Origin: Ornithinibacillus massiliensis | Lineage (GTDB): Bacteria > Bacillota > Bacilli > Bacillales > Amphibacillaceae | Assembly (NCBI RefSeq): GCF_018310345.1 | Contig: NZ_JAGXBY010000003.1 | Span: forward strand, 434,001-498,000 | Direction: 5' to 3' | Length of the DNA stretch: 64,000 bases | Shown here: positions 33,443-43,177 of the stretch, one piece after another | Position numbering within the stretch: the first letter of the stretch is position 1 | Layout: each line of letters starts with the position of its first letter | Notes under the pieces: model-generated | What the model saw: the letters and a program-made list of their open reading frames with translations, nothing else | Databases searched by the model: none | What the model was told of the DNA's origin: nothing | Position numbers and translations under genes: made by a program

Positions 33443-34387
33443 CTACTCTACTACCTTTGCCAATTCCTTCCCTAAATACTCTGCAACCGCAAGCATTCCA
33501 TATACCCCACCGTTTGCTTCTGCTTCGCTATTATAATTTGTATTCGTATTAATATCATAGGTAAAAATATTGCCATCTTTATCCTCAATAAATTCAATTC
33601 CAGCGATATGAATATGATTAGCTGCTAGTAGTTGTTCATATTTTTCGATGATCGGGTGGTTAAAGCCTTCTCTTATCTGGAATTTTGCTGGTTGGGAGCT
33701 TTCTTCGCCTACTGGGCAGAAGAGATCATCTATTGTGCATGCGTCTGCCGGACATAATTCAAAGCCTTCCGAAGTATCAACGCGAACAGCATAGAGAAAT
33801 TTCCCTCCAACAAATTCACAACGAGTGATAAAAGAGTCCGGGGACTCGATATAATCTTGAAGTAATGTAATGCCATCCACTGGTTCTTCAAAGCTATCCC
33901 CATCTAAATATTGCTCTAATGCCTCCACTGAAGTGAAAAGTTGTACACCAAGCCCTTTCCCTGCTCGGTTATGCTTGGTAATAAATTTCTTTCTTTCAAA
34001 TGTCTTCGCTGCCTTTAAAATGTCAGCTTTTCCTACTGCGGCAATCGTTCTCGGGGTCTTAATTCCGAATTTCTCAAGCTCCAAATATTGTAGGACCTTA
34101 CTTATTTCTAGCTGGAGCACACGACTTCCATTAATGACGACCCTGCCATGATGCTCCAACCAGGAAAGAACCGCACTTGTTAATTCTGGGGCAAAGCGAT
34201 GTCCCCTTGTATGGGAGGAGGCGCTCATACGGCTATAAAAAACTCCTTCAGGTGGAACGGAGGTAAGGTCCACCGTGCCATGTACTAGATTCCAATCTTC
34301 ATAGGGTAAATCTAACTCTTCCAATCGCTTGAATAAATGCTCTGTCCATTCACTATTCTCATGTATCACATAAATTTTACTCATCAT
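33443..34387 (-). CDS. RimK-like ATP-grasp protein
   Basis: A 314-residue ATP-grasp enzyme: central KFITKHNRAGKGLGVQLF (ATP-binding Lys and glycine loop), then LLQDYIESPDSFITRCEFVGGKFLYAVRVDTS and the metal-binding IAGIEFIEDKDGNIFTYDINTNTNYN. It would ligate a carboxylate to an amine or thiol group using ATP. It lies 15 bases downstream of the LLM oxidoreductase and so is under the same SAM riboswitch, suggesting a step in sulfur scavenging. The substrate is unknown. Confidence 0.85.
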   Translation of the reverse strand: MMSKIYVIHENSEWTEHLFKRLEELDLPYEDWNLVHGTVDLTSVPPEGVFYSRMSASSHTRGHRFAPELTSAVLSWLEHHGRVVINGSRVLQLEISKVLQYLELEKFGIKTPRTIAAVGKADILKAAKTFERKKFITKHNRAGKGLGVQLFTSVEALEQYLDGDSFEEPVDGITLLQDYIESPDSFITRCEFVGGKFLYAVRVDTSEGFELCPADACTIDDLFCPVGEESSQPAKFQIREGFNHPIIEKYEQLLAANHIHIAGIEFIEDKDGNIFTYDINTNTNYNSEAEANGGVYGMLAVAEYLGKELAKVVE

Positions 34388-34402
34388 AAAAACCCCCTGC
34401 TT

Positions 34403-35452
34403 CTAATTTGTTAATGCGGAGCGTAATTCTTCTACCTTAGGCATTACCTGTTGTGAGAATCGCTCTAATTCCTCTAGCTGTGGGGAGCATTGTAACAATA
34501 GTAAGTCTACCCCTACCTGCTCAAAGGCGATGATTTGTTTCGCGATTTGCTCCGGTGTGCCGATCAGATTTGGACGAATTCCTCGATTGGATACGGAATA
34601 ATCCTGTAGTTGAATCTGCTGTTCCAGCTCTGATTTCGATGTAAAGTCTTTAAATCCTGCATATCCACTTAGGTCGTTTACGGTTGTGATTCGTTTTAAT
34701 TCTTCCTGTGCTTCTTCCTCTGTATCACGACAAATGACGTAGGCTGCCATCCCAATTGTGCGGAAAGGCTCTCGTCCTGCTTCTTGTCTACGCTGTTTCA
34801 TATCAGCAATCTTGGCTTGTGCTTCCTCCACCGTATGTCCATGGATGACATACGCATCACAAAGCGATGAAATGACCTGTTTCCCTTTCTCACTTTCGCC
34901 ACCCGCATATAAAATTGGGTTTGGCCGTTGGACTGGCTTAGGGGAAAGCTTGGTGTTCTCTATTTGATAAAACTGGCCCTGATAGGAGAAGGTTTCCTCC
35001 GTCCATAATCCTTTCAGAATCTCAATAAACTCTGCTGTTCGGTCATATCGTTCATCATGTGCGGTAAAATCACCACCATATTGCTTCGCCTCCTCGGCCC
35101 ACCAGCCAGAAACAACATTTAAGGTAAAGCGTCCATTACTAATATGGTCGATGTTTGCCGCCATTTTTGCTGTAACAGCTGGATTATGAAACACGGGACG
35201 AACCGCTGTCATGATCTCGATTTTTTCTGTTACGGCTGCTAAAGCTGCTGCAGTAGACCATGCCTCTAAGGAATCCTTGTCTGTACCTTTAATATCATTC
35301 AAGTAAAGCTCCGCAATTAAGGTAGTATCATAGCCCCATTTTTCTGCTGATTGAATTACTTTCTTTGCATAGTCAAACGTTGGTGGCATCTTTTCATCCT
35401 CGACATTACGTAACCACCCGCCAAAAATCGGTAACCAAAATCCGTACTTCAT
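34403..35452 (-). CDS. LLM-class FMN-dependent monooxygenase (SsuD-like)
   Basis: A 349-residue luciferase-like protein close to alkanesulfonate and sulfone monooxygenases: KYGFWLPIFGGWLRN, FHNPAVTAKMAANIDHISNGRFTLNVVSGWWAEEAKQYGG, NPILYAGGESEKGKQ and GTPEQIAKQI. It would use FMNH2 from a partner reductase to release sulfite or another sulfur form. The SAM-I riboswitch upstream and the divergent FMN reductase support a sulfur-assimilation role. GAGGAGG precedes ATG. The organosulfur substrate is unknown. Confidence 0.9.
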   Translation of the reverse strand: MKYGFWLPIFGGWLRNVEDEKMPPTFDYAKKVIQSAEKWGYDTTLIAELYLNDIKGTDKDSLEAWSTAAALAAVTEKIEIMTAVRPVFHNPAVTAKMAANIDHISNGRFTLNVVSGWWAEEAKQYGGDFTAHDERYDRTAEFIEILKGLWTEETFSYQGQFYQIENTKLSPKPVQRPNPILYAGGESEKGKQVISSLCDAYVIHGHTVEEAQAKIADMKQRRQEAGREPFRTIGMAAYVICRDTEEEAQEELKRITTVNDLSGYAGFKDFTSKSELEQQIQLQDYSVSNRGIRPNLIGTPEQIAKQIIAFEQVGVDLLLLQCSPQLEELERFSQQVMPKVEELRSALTN

Positions 35453-35493
35453 AAAACTTCCTCCTCATCCACTTGTGTTCTATCTGTAAAACA

Positions 35494-35661
35494 TAAAAAA
35501 ATCTCCTTCCCTAGATAGGAAAAGAGATAACTACTAAAAATAAGTTTGCACTCTCCTATCTTCCAAGCAATTGCTTGATGGAATTGGCACAGTATTCTTA
35601 TGAAAGAACCTGTTGCCGAGGCTTCAAAGGGCCATGTCCCTCCACCTCTCTTGATAAGATC
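35494..35661 (-). promoter_or_regulatory. SAM-I (S-box) riboswitch, minus strand
   Basis: The minus strand shows the S-box core: CTTATCAAGAGAGGTGGAGG, then GGCCCT and GCCTCGGCAAC. Downstream, a terminator (CTC-TTCC...GGAA-GAG plus T-run, plus coordinates 35494-35526) can be replaced by pairing of GATAGGAGAG with CTCTTTTCCTATC. It controls the LLM monooxygenase and ATP-grasp genes, turning them off at high SAM. Confidence 0.93.
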
Positions 35662-35685
35662 AAAAATTATTTGATTATTTCCTCT

Positions 35686-35715
35686 ATCATAAAGTAACCC
35701 TTTCCACCTTGTCAA
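35686..35715 (-). promoter_or_regulatory. Promoter of the LLM/ATP-grasp operon
   Basis: On the minus strand: TTGACA (plus 35710-35715), 18-bp spacer, TATGAT (35686-35691), placed just before the S-box leader. Confidence 0.8.
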
Positions 35716-35729
35716 TCATTAATTCCTAC

Positions 35730-35758
35730 TTGACTGATAGGAATTGTTCGAATAGAAT
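35730..35758 (+). promoter_or_regulatory. Promoter of the FMN reductase gene
   Basis: TTGACT (35730-35735), 17-bp spacer, TAGAAT (35753-35758), just before the plus-strand S-box. Confidence 0.78.
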
Positions 35759-35784
35759 ATAACAATAATTGCACACCACTACTT

Positions 35785-35947
35785 CTTATCAAGAGAAGTC
35801 GAGGGAACAGGCCCGATGACGCTTCAGCAACCTCTGATATATCATGTCAGAAAGGTGCTAATTCCGACGAGATTATTCTTGAGAGATAAGAGATTACATA
35901 CAACAATGTAAAATCCCTTTATTCTCACCAGAAGAATAAGGGATTTT
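35785..35947 (+). promoter_or_regulatory. SAM-I (S-box) riboswitch, plus strand
   Basis: CTTATCAAGAGAAGTCGAGG opens the aptamer, followed by GGCCCGATGACGCTTCAGCAAC, AAAGGTGCTAATTCC and the closing GAGATAAG (to 35890). A terminator with arms around AAATCCCTT...AAGGGATTT and a T-run ends near 35947. It controls the FMN reductase. Confidence 0.93.
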
Positions 35948-36053
35948 TCTGCTGATAGGAAGTAAATGCTAGGAAAAAACACAATCGCAAAAAGGACCGA
36001 ATGTCCATTTTTCAAATGAATCGATGCAAGGAAATAGGAAAGGTTGAGTAGGA

Positions 36054-36596
36054 ATGAGTGAGATCGTTATATTTTCTGGTAGTACTGCTACATTATCTGG
36101 CTCTGAGCAGGTATTACGTTATTTCGGGAGCCTATTACATGAGAGACAATTTTCAGTAACCCATATTTCGGTAAGAGATGTACCATATCAAGATCTTTTT
36201 GACATGAATATAAACAGTCCAAAAATAAAACAAATGACAGCATTAATCGAAAATGCCCACGGTATCCTGATTGGGTCACCGGTTTATAAGGGAGCTTATT
36301 CCGGGGTGTTAAAAGCATTCATTGATCTTCTGCCACAGGATGTGTTGAAGCATAAGCCAGTCCTTCCGATTATGACTGGTGGGAGTCCTTCCCATCTTTT
36401 AGCCCTCGAATATACACTGAAGCCACTATTAGCCACATTAAAGGCGCATAATTTAAAAGGCCTCTACCTATTGGATCAAACAATCAATAAACAGAGGGAA
36501 ATACCAATAGTAGATGAGGAAACCATACAGCGAGCAAGAAAACAGCTTGATTATTTCTGTAAATTAGTAGTTCACAGGCAGACAACGCCCATTTAG
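36054..36596 (+). CDS. NADPH-dependent FMN reductase (SsuE/MsuE-like)
   Basis: A 180-residue flavodoxin-fold reductase: IVIFSGSTATLSGSEQVLRYF at the phosphate-binding loop and ILIGSPVYKGAYSGVLKAFIDLLP, the typical SsuE motif. It supplies reduced FMN to LLM monooxygenases such as the divergently encoded enzyme. Control by its own SAM-I riboswitch keeps both halves of the two-component monooxygenase in step. Confidence 0.9.
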   Translation: MSEIVIFSGSTATLSGSEQVLRYFGSLLHERQFSVTHISVRDVPYQDLFDMNINSPKIKQMTALIENAHGILIGSPVYKGAYSGVLKAFIDLLPQDVLKHKPVLPIMTGGSPSHLLALEYTLKPLLATLKAHNLKGLYLLDQTINKQREIPIVDEETIQRARKQLDYFCKLVVHRQTTPI

Positions 36597-36656
36597 ATGA
36601 TTCAGCAGAATTTTAGCTAAAGATACTAATTTACATACACTAGGGAGAGTTACATC

Positions 36657-37463
36657 ATGAAAAATATAATCGTCATCATCGGATCCTTTATTGTTGCATT
36701 TGCCTTTAATTTCTTTCTGGTCCCTTTTGGTATCTTAAGTAGTGGCGTTAGTGGTATAGCTATTTTAGTTGGACTCATTACGCCACTTGATATCGGAATT
36801 CTGACCTTTATCTTTAATTTACCGTTACTCTTATTGGGCTATGTTAAATTAGGGAAGAGGATTACCGTGAATACACTGATTTGTGTCGTGTCCCTATCTT
36901 TCTTTTTATATATTTTACCAGTAGTTGCGATAACTGATGATATTTTGCTTTCAACCATCTTTGGAGGAATTATTGGTGGAATTGGAGTCGGTATCATACT
37001 GAAATATTCCGGAACCTCTGGTGGGTTGGACATTATCGCGATTATTATTTCCCGTAATAGTAATATTAGTGTAGGGCTACTCCTTACCGGAATGAATGGT
37101 GTCATTGTCCTGCTATCTGGTGCTATCTTCAGCTGGGACATTGCATTATATACCCTTTTATCTATTTATTTGACGGGGAAAGTTATCGATGCGATTCACA
37201 CAAGTCATATCAAACTGACCATGCAGATTGTGACATCAAAAGGAGATCAAATTAGAAAAGAATTACTGCAATCCGTTTATCGTGGGATTACGATTACGGA
37301 GGGATTCGGTGGTTATACAGAAGAAAAGAAACAAATTCTAATGATGGTCGTGACCCGTTATGAGACCGTGAAAATAAAAGAAATCGTTCGTCAACACGAT
37401 GACAAAGCGTTTATTAACATCTTTCAAACCGTTGAAATTGATGGTGAATTTGCAAAGAACTAA
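36657..37463 (+). CDS. YitT-family membrane protein (DUF2179)
   Basis: A 268-residue protein with about five membrane helices, including ALYTLLSIYLTGKVIDAIH before a C-terminal cytoplasmic DUF2179 domain (about 190-265) with GITITEGFGGYTEEKKQILMMVVTRYE. YitT proteins are widespread in Firmicutes without a defined function. GGGAGAG precedes ATG. A 13-bp hairpin follows. Confidence 0.9.
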   Translation: MKNIIVIIGSFIVAFAFNFFLVPFGILSSGVSGIAILVGLITPLDIGILTFIFNLPLLLLGYVKLGKRITVNTLICVVSLSFFLYILPVVAITDDILLSTIFGGIIGGIGVGIILKYSGTSGGLDIIAIIISRNSNISVGLLLTGMNGVIVLLSGAIFSWDIALYTLLSIYLTGKVIDAIHTSHIKLTMQIVTSKGDQIRKELLQSVYRGITITEGFGGYTEEKKQILMMVVTRYETVKIKEIVRQHDDKAFINIFQTVEIDGEFAKN

Positions 37464-37485
37464 CGAAAGAACTCGTCTGCCCTGT

Positions 37486-37519
37486 TTCCTTTTCTATTTT
37501 CACCCTAATAGAAAAGGAA
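37486..37519. terminator. 13-bp perfect hairpin after the YitT gene
   Basis: Arms 37486-37498 and 37507-37519 (TTCCTTTTCTATT and its complement) with an 8-base loop, no T-run on the plus side. Confidence 0.6.
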
Positions 37520-37660
37520 TTTGGGGATAAGATGTTAGTAGTCGTATTCATTTTTCTATGTTAGCAAAAAAATAAAACATTACATTAGCTAATAAAGCAA
37601 GCCAGTGATAAAATACGCTTATTCCAATCATTTACATATAACATAAGAAGGTGACTAGAT

Positions 37661-39454
37661 ATTCATACAGAATTTGTACTCATTAGTATTGTTATTGTCA
37701 TTTCACTCGGTATCTTATCACAATGGTTAGCCTGGAGAATTCAATGGCCATCTATTGTCATCATGTCTGTTGCTGGATTATTAATTGGTCCGGTATTCGG
37801 ATTAATTAATCCGCAAGAAGCGCTTGGGAGTCTTTATAGTCCCATTATCTCGCTTGCAGTGGCATTAATTTTATTTGAAGGTAGTACAAGCTTAGATGTA
37901 CGAGAATTAAAGGGAATATCGAAGTCGGTATTCCGAATTGTCACGTTTGGTACTACGTTAGCCTGGATTGGTGGCTCCTTAGCTGCTCATTTCATTGCAG
38001 GACTTAGTCTAGAAATATCGTTTATTATTGGTGGCCTATTTGTCGTAACAGGTCCTACCGTTATTATTCCTTTATTAAGACAAGCAAAATTAACATCACG
38101 GGTATCTTCTGTCTTAAAGTGGGAAGGCATTATTGTCGATCCAATCGGGCCGTTGCTTGCCCTCTTTGCATATGAGATTATTAAGATTACATCATTAGAA
38201 TCGTTTAGCTTTCATAATTTTATTCCATTCTTTATTGACTCCCTTTTAGCGGTAGTAGTGGGGATTGTGATTGGAATAGTAGTAAGTTTTCTAGCAGGAA
38301 AAGGTTGGTTCCCTGAATATCTTAAGTCTCCTATCATCTTTTGTTTCGTGCTCATTTGCTTTACCATCGGGGAATCGATTATGCATGAAACCGGGATGCT
38401 GGCTGTAACGGTGATGGGATTAACACTCGCAAGAACAAAAAAATATGTTCACTCTATCAGTAGTGTGACCCATTTCATGGAAAACATCTCTGTCATGCTT
38501 ACATCAACCGTGTTTATTTTGCTTACGGCTTCCCTTACAAGAGAAACAATATTTGATGTCTTCACATGGCCAATTATTGCCTTTGTACTTGTCATGTTGT
38601 TTGTCGTAAGGCCGTTTTCTATTTGGACTTCCACCATTGGTACGGAAATGACCTTAAAAGAAAGAGCACTAGTTGGGTGGATTGCACCGAGAGGGATTGT
38701 AGCACTGACGGTTTCAGGTTATTTTGCAGGTATACTGGTTGAGGATGGGTATTCCAATGCTACTATCTTAACACCATTAACATTAGCACTTGTGTTAATC
38801 ACGGTTTGTGCACATGGATTTTCAATTGGTCCAATCGCGAGAAAGCTAGGCTTGGCTAATAATGAATCAACTGGTGTCGTGATGATTGGGGCAAGCAGTT
38901 TTTCCATTGCATTAGCCGCTCATTTAAAAGAGATGGGGACACCTGTATTAATTACAGATACGTCTAATACTCGCTTACACCAAGCAAGAACATTAGGGAT
39001 AGAAACATATCATGGGGAAATTTTATCCGAGCAAAGCGAATTCGATATTGATATGACTCCGTATGATAGGATGCTAGCGATGACAGGCGATGTCGCATAC
39101 AATGCACTCGTTTGCCAATCGTATATTCCAGAGTTTGGCTACCAAAATATCTTTGCCCTCCCTGCTAAAAGGCAGAATTCCAAAGGGGCAGAGCTCCCAC
39201 CTTCTATTAAAGCCAACCTATTATTTGGCGAGGGAGAAAGCTTTACCGAATTAAACAAAAAGGTTAATATTGGCTATCAACTAAAGAATTTCTTTATTGA
39301 AGAGAAAAAGACTGTCCTTAAGGAAGACCTGCCATTTACAGGTACTCCATTATGTATTAAAAAGAAAAATGGCAACATTGTCTTGGTTACGTTGAAGGAA
39401 AAACTCACGCTCGATGAGGGGGATCAGCTTGTTGCTTTAGTGCTGGAGGAGTAA
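37661..39454 (+). CDS. CPA-family Na+(K+)/H+ antiporter with TrkA-N domain
   Basis: A protein of about 597 residues. The membrane part (1-405) has the CPA1 pattern: LALALILFEG-like SLAVALILFEGSTSLDV, GGLFVVTGPTVIIPLL, and IVDPIGPLLALFAYE carrying the Asp. The C-terminal part (about 415-597) is a TrkA-N nucleotide-binding region (VMIGASSFSIALAAHLKEMG) plus a TrkA-C-like tail. The only ATG in this frame (37763) would remove the first helix. Upstream the frame encodes HTEFVLISIVIVISLGILSQ, with AAGGTG seven bases before ATT at 37661 and no ATG, GTG or TTG, so ATT is the inferred start. Confidence 0.85.
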   Translation: MHTEFVLISIVIVISLGILSQWLAWRIQWPSIVIMSVAGLLIGPVFGLINPQEALGSLYSPIISLAVALILFEGSTSLDVRELKGISKSVFRIVTFGTTLAWIGGSLAAHFIAGLSLEISFIIGGLFVVTGPTVIIPLLRQAKLTSRVSSVLKWEGIIVDPIGPLLALFAYEIIKITSLESFSFHNFIPFFIDSLLAVVVGIVIGIVVSFLAGKGWFPEYLKSPIIFCFVLICFTIGESIMHETGMLAVTVMGLTLARTKKYVHSISSVTHFMENISVMLTSTVFILLTASLTRETIFDVFTWPIIAFVLVMLFVVRPFSIWTSTIGTEMTLKERALVGWIAPRGIVALTVSGYFAGILVEDGYSNATILTPLTLALVLITVCAHGFSIGPIARKLGLANNESTGVVMIGASSFSIALAAHLKEMGTPVLITDTSNTRLHQARTLGIETYHGEILSEQSEFDIDMTPYDRMLAMTGDVAYNALVCQSYIPEFGYQNIFALPAKRQNSKGAELPPSIKANLLFGEGESFTELNKKVNIGYQLKNFFIEEKKTVLKEDLPFTGTPLCIKKKNGNIVLVTLKEKLTLDEGDQLVALVLEE

Positions 39455-39470
39455 TCCTCCAGCTTTTTTT
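39442..39470. terminator. Terminator overlapping the antiporter stop codon
   Basis: Arms GCTGGAGGA and TCCTCCAGC flank a loop that contains the antiporter stop codon; seven T follow and extend into the end of the convergent lipoprotein gene. Confidence 0.88.
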
Positions 39471-40404
39471 ATTCACTAACCTGTAGCAACTTGATGAGCT
39501 CCGCCACCTTTTCATCACTACCTGGGTCAATATACACTAATGCTGTATTGTCGATGATATCGGTATAGAATTTCTCACCTGCAGGGTACTGGCCATCCCA
39601 GCGTAAAGGAACATTGTATATATTAATCGTTCCATCTCCATTACCACTATACGTTACCGAACCATCCACTAAGCGAGAACCCGCTAGCTGAATAACATCT
39701 TCTGGATAGCTAACACTGGTCTCATCATTAGGGTTAATTGGTGTACCAGCTGGAATATGGTGAACATTTAATCCCTCAATATCTTGATTAGGTCCAAGCT
39801 GCAACCAAACTCGAGCGTATTCGATTTGTTCACTAGAGTATTGCGTTAGTACGCCACCCTGATTCCCTACTTGTACATTACTATTCTCATAATCTTGTAT
39901 TAACATAATCGAATTACTTCCATCATATGACACCCAATTAACGGAATCGATGTGAATCGTCTCGTCAATTGTAGGCATATCATCCATTATCTTCTCCGCC
40001 ATAGCAAACATTTCTATTGTTCGTTCATCATCGACATTAGGCGAGCCGCTTTTAAAAATAGCATCTATCTCTTGCCCAAATTCTTTCGTATCAGGAAGAA
40101 TGTTAACAGTATAATTCATCTTGTCCACCTCGGCATCTTCCCATGCCTCTGCTACATAATGTAGGTTTTCCATTGCATAATGCTCATTTAAATAACTTTC
40201 TACATCAAATCCACCGTCTGCCGAGTCAGGTGTCGATGTTGAGGCTTTTTCCTCACTTTCTGATTCATCGCTTGGATTGCTTTCTGTACCGGTATTTTCA
40301 TCCGATGCCGAATGATGATCCTCATGATTTTCATCCTGTGCGGAACATGCACTAATCATAAACAATAAAGCCGCTAGCAACACTAGCCAAAAAATTCTCT
40401 TCAT
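39469..40404 (-). CDS. Lipoprotein of unknown function with His/Ser/Glu-rich linker
   Basis: A 311-residue lipoprotein: signal peptide and lipobox ISAC, then a low-complexity linker (about 22-65) with DENHEDHHS and many Ser/Glu, then a globular domain of about 240 residues without a motif I recognise. The His cluster could bind metal, but this is a guess. It is convergent with the antiporter gene. Confidence 0.72.
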   Translation of the reverse strand: MKRIFWLVLLAALLFMISACSAQDENHEDHHSASDENTGTESNPSDESESEEKASTSTPDSADGGFDVESYLNEHYAMENLHYVAEAWEDAEVDKMNYTVNILPDTKEFGQEIDAIFKSGSPNVDDERTIEMFAMAEKIMDDMPTIDETIHIDSVNWVSYDGSNSIMLIQDYENSNVQVGNQGGVLTQYSSEQIEYARVWLQLGPNQDIEGLNVHHIPAGTPINPNDETSVSYPEDVIQLAGSRLVDGSVTYSGNGDGTINIYNVPLRWDGQYPAGEKFYTDIIDNTALVYIDPGSDEKVAELIKLLQVSE

Positions 40405-40594
40405 TATGTATACTCCTCGTATGATTTTTTAGGCTATTCTTTATACTGGTTACGCTATCCATTACAGTTATAAAATGTAAAGAGAAATAGCCGACAATTG
40501 TAAGTATATCATCTATCCTTCTATTTGTTACCCGTATTCGTTATTTTTAGATAGTTTTTCACTGTGGTTGGTTTCATTTCTACCCTAAAGGAGC

Positions 40595-40646
40595 AGTATG
40601 ACAGCAAATCTACACCAAAAATAGTGTACGAATTTACTGTCATACT
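40595..40646. terminator. Long hairpin downstream of the MATE/MerR unit
   Basis: AGTATGACAG (40595-40604) pairs with CTGTCATACT (40637-40646), with further inner pairs (ACAC/GTGT). It lies 45 bases after the MerR stop; there is no clear T-run. Confidence 0.5.
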
Positions 40647-40690
40647 ACCAACTTTTCTATAGCAATGATTCGTTTTTAGTTTCGTTTCTA

Positions 40691-41509
40691 CTAACTCTTT
40701 ATCGGAACAGAAAGCTTTATTAAATACTTCTCAAACCCCTCAACAGATAACTCATCTAATAAGATATCCTCATAGAAATAATCTATTAGCATAAGATTAT
40801 ACTCCTTCGCGTAATCGACTAACCTTTTATAGGTTTGCTCAATCGTAGCATAACCTTCTGCATGATAAGCAACCAAATAATGTCCTCTTTCCATCTTCTG
40901 ATTCGCATAGGTGGCCTCTTCCACTTTCGTATAAAGATAATCATACTGAACTGCATCACCGTTTAACACTTTCTCCACTCGAATCATCCACCCCTCCGTC
41001 GAGGATAAAATATTATTTTCCTCTAGATACGTATTGTGGCGCTGTATGGAGTCATAGAGACTTTTCTCATTTGTTAATGGCTTCGTGTCCGTTACCACAA
41101 TAAATTGATCCTTCTCTCTGTATTCCATCGTAATTTCTGAAGTATTGACAGAGAGCGCATTTTTCGTGATCGCTATTTTTTCAGCTACTATTTTTTTCAT
41201 TACTTCCAGCTGCTTGATTTTCGTATTTAGTACTTGCTCTTCCTTCTCCATTAAGTGAATTAACTTCTCTGGAGAACGTTTATCTAGATACTTTTTAATA
41301 TCCTTTAGTGGCATATCTAATTCCTTAAGGGTCAAAATCACATTTAAAACATCCGATTGATATACAGAGTAGTACCGATATCCATTCGACGTCACGATTT
41401 CTGGAGAGAAAATCCCAATTTTATCGTAGTAAAATAACGTATCCTTATTCACATTCATTAATTTTGCAAATTGGCCGGTCGTTAAATGAATTTGTGGATT
41501 GATCTGCAT
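40691..41509 (-). CDS. MerR-family regulator with ligand-binding domain
   Basis: A 272-residue regulator: MerR HTH (about 7-75: [48 protein letters not shown]), a coiled-coil dimerisation helix (80-120), and a GyrI-like effector domain (about 125-272), as in BmrR/BltR drug sensors. GGGGGG lies seven bases before the ATG at 41509. It follows the MATE gene by 22 bases and very likely activates it through the 19-bp-spacer promoter upstream of MATE. Confidence 0.9.
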   Translation of the reverse strand: MQINPQIHLTTGQFAKLMNVNKDTLFYYDKIGIFSPEIVTSNGYRYYSVYQSDVLNVILTLKELDMPLKDIKKYLDKRSPEKLIHLMEKEEQVLNTKIKQLEVMKKIVAEKIAITKNALSVNTSEITMEYREKDQFIVVTDTKPLTNEKSLYDSIQRHNTYLEENNILSSTEGWMIRVEKVLNGDAVQYDYLYTKVEEATYANQKMERGHYLVAYHAEGYATIEQTYKRLVDYAKEYNLMLIDYFYEDILLDELSVEGFEKYLIKLSVPIKS

Positions 41510-41531
41510 AGAACATCCCCCCTCTATTCGA

Positions 41532-42875
41532 TTACACATATTGATACTGGCTTTTATATCTTTTAATAAAGTAAATACACACTAATATAGATAGAAATTC
41601 CGCTATAGGTAAGGCAATCCAAATTCCAGTAACACCAAAGAGTAATGGGAGTACCAATAATCCAATTAAGACAAAGACTAACGTTCTTAGGAATGAGAAA
41701 ATCGCGGAAATCTTTCCGTTTGAAAGTGCCGTAAATAACATCGAGGTAAAAATGTTTACTCCCATAAATAAAAAGCTAATACAAAAGATGTGAAAGCCCT
41801 CTATAGCAATCTGATAGACATTGCTGTCCTTTTCCACCATCACTTCAATTAGAAATGGTCCTAACAAATAGGATAGTCCAACAATTACAACGGAGCAAAT
41901 CGCAATCACACGTAAACTGCTCTTCACAATAAACCGTAATTGCACGACATCTTGGCTCCCATACTTATAGCTGATAATTGGTGCAATGCCAACTGAATAG
42001 CCCATAAAGATAGGAGTTAGGAACATCATGACATAAAGCATGATCGTAATAGCTGCTACACCGTCTACCCCAATATAATGTAGCATTAATAGGTTAAACG
42101 CTAACACTACAACAGAAGATGAAAGGTTTGTCACCATTTCCGATGAACCATTGATACAGGTTTTCAAGAAAACCTTCCCATCTACCTTTGGCTTAACAAA
42201 ATACAGACCACTTCCCTTGAAATAGCTAAAATATCCGATTCCGATTATTGCCGGAATCACGATACCAATTGCCGTGGCCAGTGCTGCTCCTTCAACCCCC
42301 ATATTCATTTTCACAATAAAAAGGTAATCTAGCACAATATTAGTTGATCCACCAATAAGGGTAATAACTAAGCTTAATTTTGGCCTTCCCGCGGTGACAA
42401 AAAAGTTTTCAAACATCATCTGGATAACTAGCAATGGACTAACCGCTAATAGAATCTTCGCATAGGCTAACGTATAATCAAAAAGCTGACTACTTGCGCC
42501 TGCCCCTAGAAGTTCTAGTAAAGGATGGATACATAATAATCCTAAGAACATGATCAATATTCCAATAGTAATTCCACAGAGTACAATAAATGTAAAATTA
42601 CTTCTTGCCTCCTGGTAGTTATTCTCGCCCATTTTCTTAGCAATAATGGCACTTCCTCCAGTACCAATCATTAAAGCAATAGCAAATATCACGGTATAGA
42701 TAGGCATAAATATATTAATAGCTGACAGGGCAGTTGCATTGACATAACGTGCAACAAAAATGCCATCGACCAGCGTATAAATAGAAACAAATAGCATAAC
42801 TACAATCGTTGGAGCTGCGAATGCGAGTAATGATTTCCGTGTGTATTGTTTTTCTAATCCTCTTGTCATTTCCAT
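41532..42875 (-). CDS. MATE-family multidrug exporter
   Basis: A 447-residue protein with twelve predicted helices and two MATE halves: [23 protein letters not shown] at the start, and the second-half counterpart [35 protein letters not shown]. It resembles MepA-type Na+/H+-coupled exporters. The downstream MerR regulator with a drug-sensor domain supports a role in cationic compound efflux. Confidence 0.92.
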   Translation of the reverse strand: MEMTRGLEKQYTRKSLLAFAAPTIVVMLFVSIYTLVDGIFVARYVNATALSAINIFMPIYTVIFAIALMIGTGGSAIIAKKMGENNYQEARSNFTFIVLCGITIGILIMFLGLLCIHPLLELLGAGASSQLFDYTLAYAKILLAVSPLLVIQMMFENFFVTAGRPKLSLVITLIGGSTNIVLDYLFIVKMNMGVEGAALATAIGIVIPAIIGIGYFSYFKGSGLYFVKPKVDGKVFLKTCINGSSEMVTNLSSSVVVLAFNLLMLHYIGVDGVAAITIMLYVMMFLTPIFMGYSVGIAPIISYKYGSQDVVQLRFIVKSSLRVIAICSVVIVGLSYLLGPFLIEVMVEKDSNVYQIAIEGFHIFCISFLFMGVNIFTSMLFTALSNGKISAIFSFLRTLVFVLIGLLVLPLLFGVTGIWIALPIAEFLSILVCIYFIKRYKSQYQYV

Positions 42876-42909
42876 ATAAGTCCCTCTCCTTCATTCCATC
42901 ACTATGAAT

Positions 42910-42940
42910 ATCCTAAAGTATGGAGTAACCCCATAGTCAA
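42910..42940 (-). promoter_or_regulatory. MerR-type promoter of the MATE operon
   Basis: On the minus strand: TTGACT (plus 42935-42940), 19-bp spacer, TAGGAT (42910-42915). The spacer contains the dyad CTATGGGG-TTA-CTCCATAC. An overlong spacer with a dyad is the signature of MerR-activated promoters. Confidence 0.82.
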
Positions 42941-43051
42941 GAGGGGGAGAGATGGCTACTTGATAGATTCATTCTTATAAAATGCAATTTTCCATCCAGA
43001 TCAATCGAGGATACTTACCTATTTATTAGTGCCTAAAAAGGAATAAGCACG

Positions 43052-43094
43052 AAAGAAAAACAGCACCTCCTGTTTGTGTAAAAACTGGAGGTGC
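43052..43094 (-). terminator. Terminator of the beta-glucoside operon
   Basis: Thirteen-bp arms (43063-43075 and 43082-43094, one mismatch) with a 6-base loop, followed on the minus strand by TTTTTC. It lies 85 bases after the last HAD gene. Confidence 0.85.
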
Positions 43095-43177
43095 CGTTAA
43101 CTACTTCTTTTACTTCATTATAATATCGCTTTTTCGCTTTATAATACCCTTTTCTTAGAAATCACACGATAGCCGTG

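Noticed and set aside
35449..35715. An 88-residue frame over the LLM gene leader
   Set aside because: The region is a SAM-I riboswitch; the frame is accidental.
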